From Ornithodoros turicata (lineage: Eukaryota > Arthropoda > Arachnida > Ixodida > Argasidae): a stretch of 64,000 nt of DNA. The notes under the pieces were generated by a model. It had not been told where the DNA came from and did no database searches. It saw only the letters and a program-made list of their open reading frames with translations. How positions within the stretch are numbered: the stretch's first letter is position 1; the number at the start of each line of letters is the position of its first letter. The position numbers and the translations under genes were made by a program. Location: the NCBI RefSeq assembly GCF_037126465.1, contig NC_088206.1, forward strand, positions 66,405,687 to 66,469,686. Reading direction: 5' to 3'. Of this stretch, positions 57,892 through 64,000 are shown piece by piece.

Positions 57892-58186
57892 TAAGCAGGG
57901 AACGTGCGTAAACGTGCGTAAATCGCACACACCCCATATTTAAGCACCGTGTACATATATCTGTACGTATAACGTCTCATGGTCATTGCTGCTCATCACA
58001 GCTCGCATCTACACAGACTGACTTCTGGTTTAAGGGTTCTGTTTATTAAACAAAAAATGACGAAGAAATAAATAAACAGAGGCATGGCAGAGTCGATACA
58101 GCATTCACTCTTTGGAGGCAGTCAACGCTCGGAGAACTGGGCCGTGGATGGGTGCGACTCTTACCTCAAACAACTCAGGAAAAGGG
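57892..58186. other. No gene recognised
   Basis: I see nothing. Confidence 0.4.
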
Positions 58187-58277
58187 TGCTGACGCCAGGT
58201 TTCGAACCTGGACCCTCCTGATTTCCGGTCAGGGATGCTCAGGAGAAAGTCCTGCTGTCCTGCTTCCAGGAGCCAGC
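58187..58277 (-). repeat. tRNA-derived sequence (pseudo-tRNA or SINE head)
   Basis: On minus the sequence ends with CCAGG TTCGAAA CCTGG, a perfect T arm (plus 58198-58208 contains the B box), then GCGTCAGCA. An anticodon-like stem-loop CCTGA CCGGAAA TCAGG precedes it. The 5' part is too long for a normal tRNA and the D arm is poor. No body of a known SINE follows. Confidence 0.55.
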
Positions 58278-59766
58278 ACATAATGGTCACATGTTCTTTC
58301 CGTGAACGGACGAATGCAAACTTCACGTCCTTTCTAAGATCGGAGAGTGGTAACACAAATTAATCCAACAACGCAATATTGCGTTAAAAACACGCGAAAC
58401 AACAGCCACTATATATAAGCTTATAGTGACTGTACGTGACATATACAGACAATACTCGTTCTACTTCGTTGTTTTTTATTTTTATCGTTGCGTGCTTACT
58501 TACTTCGTTTGTTACCGTTGATTTTTTTTTTTTTCGCTCTCACTGATTCGCCTGATGCCCTTCTCCTCCCATGTAATGCAAGGAGGAAGGCAGAAAGGCA
58601 GACAGGCAGAAGGGCATCCTTCCCCAAAAGTCCCCCCAGGGACTTTCGAGGAACGATAAATGAATGGACTGATTGATTTACTGGTTGATAAAAATTAACC
58701 TCAAATGTCGCACAGCCGCATATCGAATAGACAAATATCTGCTTCGAGACGCGCATCAAAGACCTTGCGAGAAAAAAAAAATCACAAAAAAAATCACTCG
58801 AAATTCGCAACAGCTCAACGCCCCTATCGAAACGTGATACCTGTTTTTCATCGTTCCATTTTTTCCAATATGTTTCACAGCGGTATACAACGCCGTTCTT
58901 TACCCAGAAGGCCCAATAACAGATGATACATTGGAGCATTTATCTAACCTGGCGCCGTGCAGACAGCGAATCCAAGTCGAACCGATCTTCTTTCTTCAAC
59001 CCGCGCGCAGAATGTGTGGGCTTGTCTCTTATCGAAAACGATATCGGCTTCATGAAAGATGGTATTTCCTTATCGCCGCTTCTATATTTCATAAACGTGG
59101 GTGGCGTCTCGGCCAGTGGCGCTACCGCATTGTTGCTCAATGGGTGGTTTTCAAGCTGAGAAGTGGCGCTTCGCGTGCTGGGTCTTCGAACTTCCGGTCC
59201 GAAATTTCGCTCAGTTGGAGCGAAGCAAAACTTATAAACCCTAGCTTAAACGACAACCGAGATTAGTACGCCTGGGAGCGTCTGCCCCCCGAAGAAGTAA
59301 CGTACTTCAACAAATACTTCGCGCGTTCTTTTCTTATGACAAAGTTTAGATTTCGTGATACGTCGTGCATGTTTCGGTTTCGTTTGGCGTGCGCTCTGAA
59401 ATCGCGATCTTTTGCTGTGCGAAATGTTCCGTTACAACGCGGTCGCGTTGTCGCTTTAGATAACAAATATAACGCGCAACATTTCAGACAGGGCACAACA
59501 AAATGTACAGGCACAATTTTACGCAGCAATCTTCCGCACTCTGAGGATAGTACACATGTAGTCGTTTATTTTAGTTTGGGACGAAGCTGCGACTTTAGCG
59601 GTATTCTTTTCACATTATGGGGGAGTTGATAATGTTATCACAGCCACGCACAATTCAACATGATAAGTACACAGCGAGCACGGCATTTGGTGACGAGTGC
59701 CTACGCCCCTTACAGTTCAATTTTCGTTTACGCTGATGAAATTTTGCCAAAGGCGCAGGATCCCAG
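58278..59766. other. No gene recognised; one inverted repeat
   Basis: GATGCCCTTCT (58552) and AGAAGGGCATC (58607) flank a purine-rich loop. Overlapping frames at 58.9-59.6 kb are unrecognised. Confidence 0.4.
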
Positions 59767-59885
59767 GGTACAACAACAACAACAATAAATGAAGAAGTGA
59801 TGATGACATGGGATGTTTCCCCGTGGTAGCCACAGGACACTACCCCACTTCACAGTGGTTAATATGAGAGGATGAATTATGGTGA
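59767..59885 (-). repeat. LINE 3' UTR with (TTG)n tail
   Basis: On minus, TGTGAAGTGGGGTAGTGTCC and ACTTCTTCATTTATTGTTG lead into a GTT repeat (plus CAACAACAACAACAATAAATG). Confidence 0.5.
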
Positions 59886-62057
59886 GATTGAAGCAACGAC
59901 AGGTCGGAGTTCTGTTTAGAGCTCCCAGGGTACGCGATACATTTTGTGTCCTTTTTTCCGCCCAAGTAGTGCAGTTAATCGCTGAACATCCGCTTATTCC
60001 CCTTTGTTTTGTTTATCACCATCACCATCATCCGCTTATTTTACGCTGGCTGACGCTATACGACTCCAGCAGAACTTCGGACCGTCACACGTCAAGCGTC
60101 CTGGAACAGCTGGTCGCACCAGTGGGACCTACGTTTCCATTTTTTTTCTATTTCTCTTTCTATTTTTGGACCGGAAGCGTTAATTCATGTGACATTGCAA
60201 ATTTCATTTCGTCATTTTGACAGGATGTTGCAAACCACCTATTGATCATTAAACATCATCATTAATTTCTTCACCTATCGATGTTTGGAATCTTGGTGGA
60301 ATCTTTCATCTTCCTTTTGTTTATTTGTTTGCTTTGGAGAATAGCAAGCCTGCACCATGGCTAACCTTTCCCTTCTGTTTTCTCTCTTTTATTTCTTTAT
60401 TTATTTTTTAGCATCATTAAACATATCCCCCCTTGATGGTTCAACGAAACAGGGTAGTTCCTTTGCTAAGATCGTGCTTCGCGTTGTTTTTGAGTTGTTC
60501 ATGATAATGATGATGATGGCGGATAAAATATGGTCACGTGACAATCCCATAAACGCGTTTGGCAGAATGCCCACAAATGCTGTCTTTTATCTCCCCCTCT
60601 CTCTCTTTCTGTCTACTCTTCGTGTTGTTAGAAATTCAAATTAAGTAACGCGAACGTTTGCGATCTTCGCGAGTTTCAGGCATGCACGTTCAAATCACAA
60701 CTAACATCATTTACACGACCAACCTGGTGCGAAAGCTATAAATTTTGCTGTCCTTTACGACCCCGTTTCAAGAACCAGTCCCTCATCACCAATTCAGTCG
60801 TGCATTTAGTTTGTTTCAAGCCCAGATTCCTTAACCCACGGCCTTCCTCTATATTCGTTTCCTTCTCGTATATATTTTTTTTCTTTTTTTTATCTCATTC
60901 CCTTCACTACGATTCCCTCTTTCGAAGACCGCGTCAGAAGACTAATCACCTATTTGACTTCACACCCACGTGTCCTGATCCCACCCCAATAATTTACACC
61001 ACAGCGCATGCGCAACCTCATCTCAAACTCACGCACACCACAGTCCCATTTACTATTCCCGTGGCTAATGGTTTTACGTGCCCCTTTGGCTACTTTTCTG
61101 GAATGGTATTTGTCACCCCTGGTATAGTCGCGCCTCGCGCATACTTGCCTGGGTCAGTCCTGCATCGCTTTCACATACCGTAGCTGTCAGAGTCCCGCAG
61201 AGTCGCAGCCATTTATTAGCGCGTGTTTTCCCAATGCTCGTCGGTGCTGGGAGGTCGATGTAACTCTCATTTACTGCTTTCTGTCCCTGAGGTGGTCTCT
61301 GGGAAGGCCTTTTCGGTCTTTTATTCCGCCGTTCGGAGCTGGTGTCGTTCAAGTGCTCTGGCAACCATGGTGTCTGTGTTTGTGTGGTTGGTTTCTGTCG
61401 ACCTTTGGTGTCTTTGAGATGAAATATGAGAATGATGGACGACTCTCTCTCTCTCGCTCTCTCTATTTGGTCTTTCGTACGGAGACTTGTCTGTGTCTGC
61501 TGTCAGAGCAGTTTATGAATGGCAGCATCTAGAGGGAAAAATAACTCATTGACTAGTAGTAGAGATGGTTTTCAAGGTGCGCTTCCAAAGGAACAACCTC
61601 AAATTCGTTTTAATCAAGTACTGTTTTTTTACTAGTTTTACTGTTTTTTTTTTACAAGTTACTTTTTCGAATCATCATCCCATCAAGTAGTGTTCACAGC
61701 TCTTGCGGTCTTGTTAGTCCAGCAGTCCACAAACTAGTGATCCACTGCACACACAGATCAATACGACACACGCATCGAAGAGTAAAAAATTTCGTCACGT
61801 TAAACGTCCATTGAACGAACTCATTAATAGTAATTGTTACGGAGTAAATACTATGCAAGTATTGTGTGGTACCTGCACCATATGACTGTTTATGGCATTC
61901 TGCTCACTCGTTGCTGTAGACCCAGGGAATCAGGCTGCCATGACAGGCAATTTGTTTCCGCACCATCAAACAACAACTTTAGCAAAATGAGAAAAAGCAC
62001 AGGCGGTTAGTTTCTGACTTAAAAGACCGTGCGAAAGTACTTTGTTCAAAGAATAAA
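59886..62057. other. No gene recognised; (TC)n near 61444
   Basis: The 95-codon frame at 60357-60644 has a good Kozak context but a T-rich origin. A CTCTCTCTCT run lies near 61443-61467. Nothing else is recognised. Confidence 0.35.
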
Positions 62058-62974
62058 ATGAAAATCGTCTGCAAAGACAGGCACCCACCATCTGGCAAGC
62101 GCACCCTAGCGTCCGCACGGTGCGTTGAAACTTGTCACTCTTGCACTCTGTCGTCTGCTTCCGCATCAGAAAGCACACCTTCCCCTACACTATATAGCGC
62201 CACGGCATACATGTTAGCAAGCCCACCCAATTTGTCATCACCCGGCGCATCTCTTGTCGATGTTCCGTAAGCCAGGGGGCGACAGCTGACGAGGGTGCCT
62301 ACCCGGTGGTAACTGTCGTCTGCTTTTCAAAAGGCGGCCATCTTTGGACCCAAAGTGTCAGATAACCATCGCTAAATTGGACCTATACATGGATTCTGGC
62401 AGCGCGGTTTCTTGTCGGGGGCCCATAATGCGCTTTTGGACGGTCGCAAAATGGCCGATTCTTATCGCCTCCGATGTTTATCTGCTGGATTTAGGCCTAG
62501 CTCCGTTTCGAGCTGGTTGGAGTGGTGGGGACGGAGAACGGGCAACGGTTTCTGATGCATTGAGGGGACTCTCGGTTGGAAGCCCATGAATGACGTTTTG
62601 CGTGTCAGATACGTTTTGATCGAAGGGAAAGTTGTCTTTCATTGAGTATGCATGGTGGTTCTGCTTGAAGGAAAGTAATTGAATATCAGAATTTAGAGAC
62701 GCAATATCTTTGCCAAACGCCATCCAAGAATTGGGAATTTTGGATCATTGAATGAGGAGGATACCATTTGTGGTTTTAATGTAACTAGCGGCAGCAACAA
62801 TTTATAATGTACTTCATGTCTTTTTATTTCATTGTTTTGGCTATACGTTATCCCTTTCTTAGTCATTCACACTTTTGAGTAATAATGAACCGTAACAGAT
62901 ATGGTACGATTGGTTTCTAGGGGGAACTCCAAGACGAACCACTCCTTGTGATGTAGCTTGTCAACTACTATTTC

Positions 62975-63075
62975 AAATACACTTAAGTGATTTGGACTAG
63001 CTACCTTTTGGGCTGTAGACTGGAAAACCTCCCCACTTCATCGTCAGAATATAATTGCTGTTGTTGTAGTAGGAG
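62975..63075 (+). repeat. Possible LINE 3' end with TTG tail
   Basis: CCTCCCCACTTCATCG leads to GCTGTTGTTGTAG. It is only loosely like the 59767 element in inverse; low confidence. Confidence 0.25.
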
Positions 63076-63537
63076 CACAACATCTCCATATTCCTCTTCC
63101 TACACCATAGCGATAAATATCCTCTCAACATCACACACACATGACTGGAGCGAACGTTGACGACGATCGACATGCAGCGAGCATCATTGCAGACGACAGG
63201 CCACAGCGCAGTTACAATTCAAATCTCATTAAATTGCTGTCACGATTCATTGAATTTCCGATCTTTTCTCCGCAACTATTACATAAAACTTTCGAAAAAG
63301 AGCAACATCGTTCAATGCGCGCGCACACGACGTTTCCTTTTGTGTGTCTTCTGCTAAAAAGACCAAGCACGCTTCAGCGGGCTAGCCACGTCCCCTGTCG
63401 TCTGCTACGCTTTGTGGTCTATTTCTGCATGCTTCACTATATAAATGCAGGGTCTTTTGATTTTATAAATCCCCGGGGGACGGGAGAGGAATCTGGAGGA
63501 CTCGAGATGGGATGTTCCGATAAACACGGGTGCTGAA

Positions 63538-63702
63538 ATGAGCCGGCCATTTTGTGCACCTTATGGCTGCAAGGTCGTGGTCTCCCGGGGGGTCGGGACG
63601 TGTTCTGCGTCTGCCCGTTTGATCCGTTGTGTGCTCTGCTGCGTCTGTCGAGATCGTCACGCTCATTTATTCAGCGCGCGGCTTTGTAGTTTTACGGGGT
63701 AA
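63538..63702 (+). CDS. Short ORF with THAP-like start
   Basis: From ATG at 63538 the frame reads MSRPFCAPYGCKVVV, with a C-x4-C pair at residues 6 and 11, like the start of THAP zinc-binding domains and like 24819 in this window. After that the frame becomes cysteine-rich and unlike THAP and stops at 63702. It could be a first exon whose donor I cannot place, or a relic. Confidence 0.25.
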   Translation: MSRPFCAPYGCKVVVSRGVGTCSASARLIRCVLCCVCRDRHAHLFSARLCSFTG

Positions 63703-64000
63703 ATTGCAAACCGTAAAATGTAGTTTTCATCTTCGCTTATTGTCTCAGAATTCTGATTACCTTGAACAAGAAGGATGTAAGTATTAAGTTAGGACGTAGG
63801 AATTAGGATTATCTCTGTGTTATGTTGTGTACGTAGCAGACGGGGCCGCTAACGCATTATCTTACTGTCACTGAGTCTTCTCATCGTGAGGAGACACCCA
63901 CGAAAATTTTCACAGGTTTTGTCACAAGATAAGGTAGGGGTGAGTAGATAAATAAATAACCCCGACTGAGAAAAAGCAAAACAGGACTATATTTCTTGTA
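63703..64000. other. No gene recognised
   Basis: I see nothing beyond one AGCAGACGG site. Confidence 0.4.

Larger units (their letters stand above)
62058..63843. promoter_or_regulatory. AGCAGACGA motif cluster 5
   Basis: TCGTCTGC near 62064 (weak, next base A), TCGTCTGCT at 62151 and 62316, GCAGACGAC at about 63188 (plus), TCGTCTGCT at 63398 and AGCAGACGG at about 63836. An AAAGATGGCCGCC on minus lies 10 bases from the 62316 site. Regulatory role is inference. Confidence 0.3.

Noticed and set aside
57550..57894. 114-codon plus frame with an ATGGCGG start
   Set aside because: Lies across the centre of a 459-bp foldback element, so the frame is incidental.
58187..58277. Functional tRNA-Ser (GGA)
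   Set aside because: Good T arm and anticodon-like stem, but no proper D arm, wrong length and no matching acceptor stem.
60357..60644. 95-codon frame with CACCATGG start
   Set aside because: The hydrophobic N-terminus is due to T-rich sequence and ATGATGATG repeats; no further support.
1..64000. CRISPR arrays, bacterial operons or integrated prophage
   Set aside because: No regularly spaced direct repeats, no ribosome-binding-site-led gene strings; all structural signs are eukaryotic.

Overview
The window looks like nuclear DNA of an arthropod, most probably a chelicerate and perhaps an ixodid tick. The reasons are the intron-scale spacing, the absence of bacterial-style gene packing, a eukaryotic elongator tRNA-Met with a Pol III terminator, and tRNA-derived SINEs, LINE remnants, hAT and mariner-type MITEs and foldback elements in every part of the window. 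The tick assignment rests on remembered resemblance of some repeats (a TTAAAGGGAC-type MITE, SINE body sequence) and is an inference. No complete multi-exon host gene could be recognised. Most long reading frames fall in repeats or T-rich sequence.

Layout. 1-4.2 kb: unique-looking sequence with the first cluster of a recurring 9-mer, AGCAGACGA. 4.2-10.0 kb: a dense cluster of one LINE family (Tx1/L1-like reverse transcriptase and C-terminal region). It has three 3'-end copies and about fourteen copies of its terminal tail motif, and it is interrupted by a hAT element and two MITEs. 10-20 kb: hAT elements with good terminal repeats, a Tigger-like MITE, microsatellites and the tRNA-Met gene. 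20-30 kb: a LINE ORF1 fragment, poly-G tracts, a small membrane or secreted ORF, a THAP-like start, small palindromic elements and several exon-like reading frames. 30-40 kb: a 620-bp hAT element with a perfect 8-bp target duplication, long palindromes and an exon-like frame behind a strong splice-acceptor-like site. 40-50 kb: SINEs (one with an internal minisatellite, one carrying a LINE-type 3' tail), a small signal-peptide ORF and a hAT element inserted in a dispersed repeat. 50-64 kb: more TIR elements, a LINE 3' end, a 459-bp foldback, tRNA-derived repeats and the last 9-mer cluster, beside a second THAP-like start.

How the parts relate. The window reads mainly as a record of nested transposition: LINE copies joined at each other's tails, hAT elements inside LINE and other repeats, and a SINE whose 3' end resembles a LINE tail present 11 kb away. 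The item I cannot explain is the over-representation and clustering of AGCAGACGA/TCGTCTGCT outside recognised transposons. It occurs about 15 times by eye where about 0.5 would be expected by chance. Two of its clusters bracket THAP-like coding starts. All counts, similarities and exon calls were made by eye from the sequence alone.
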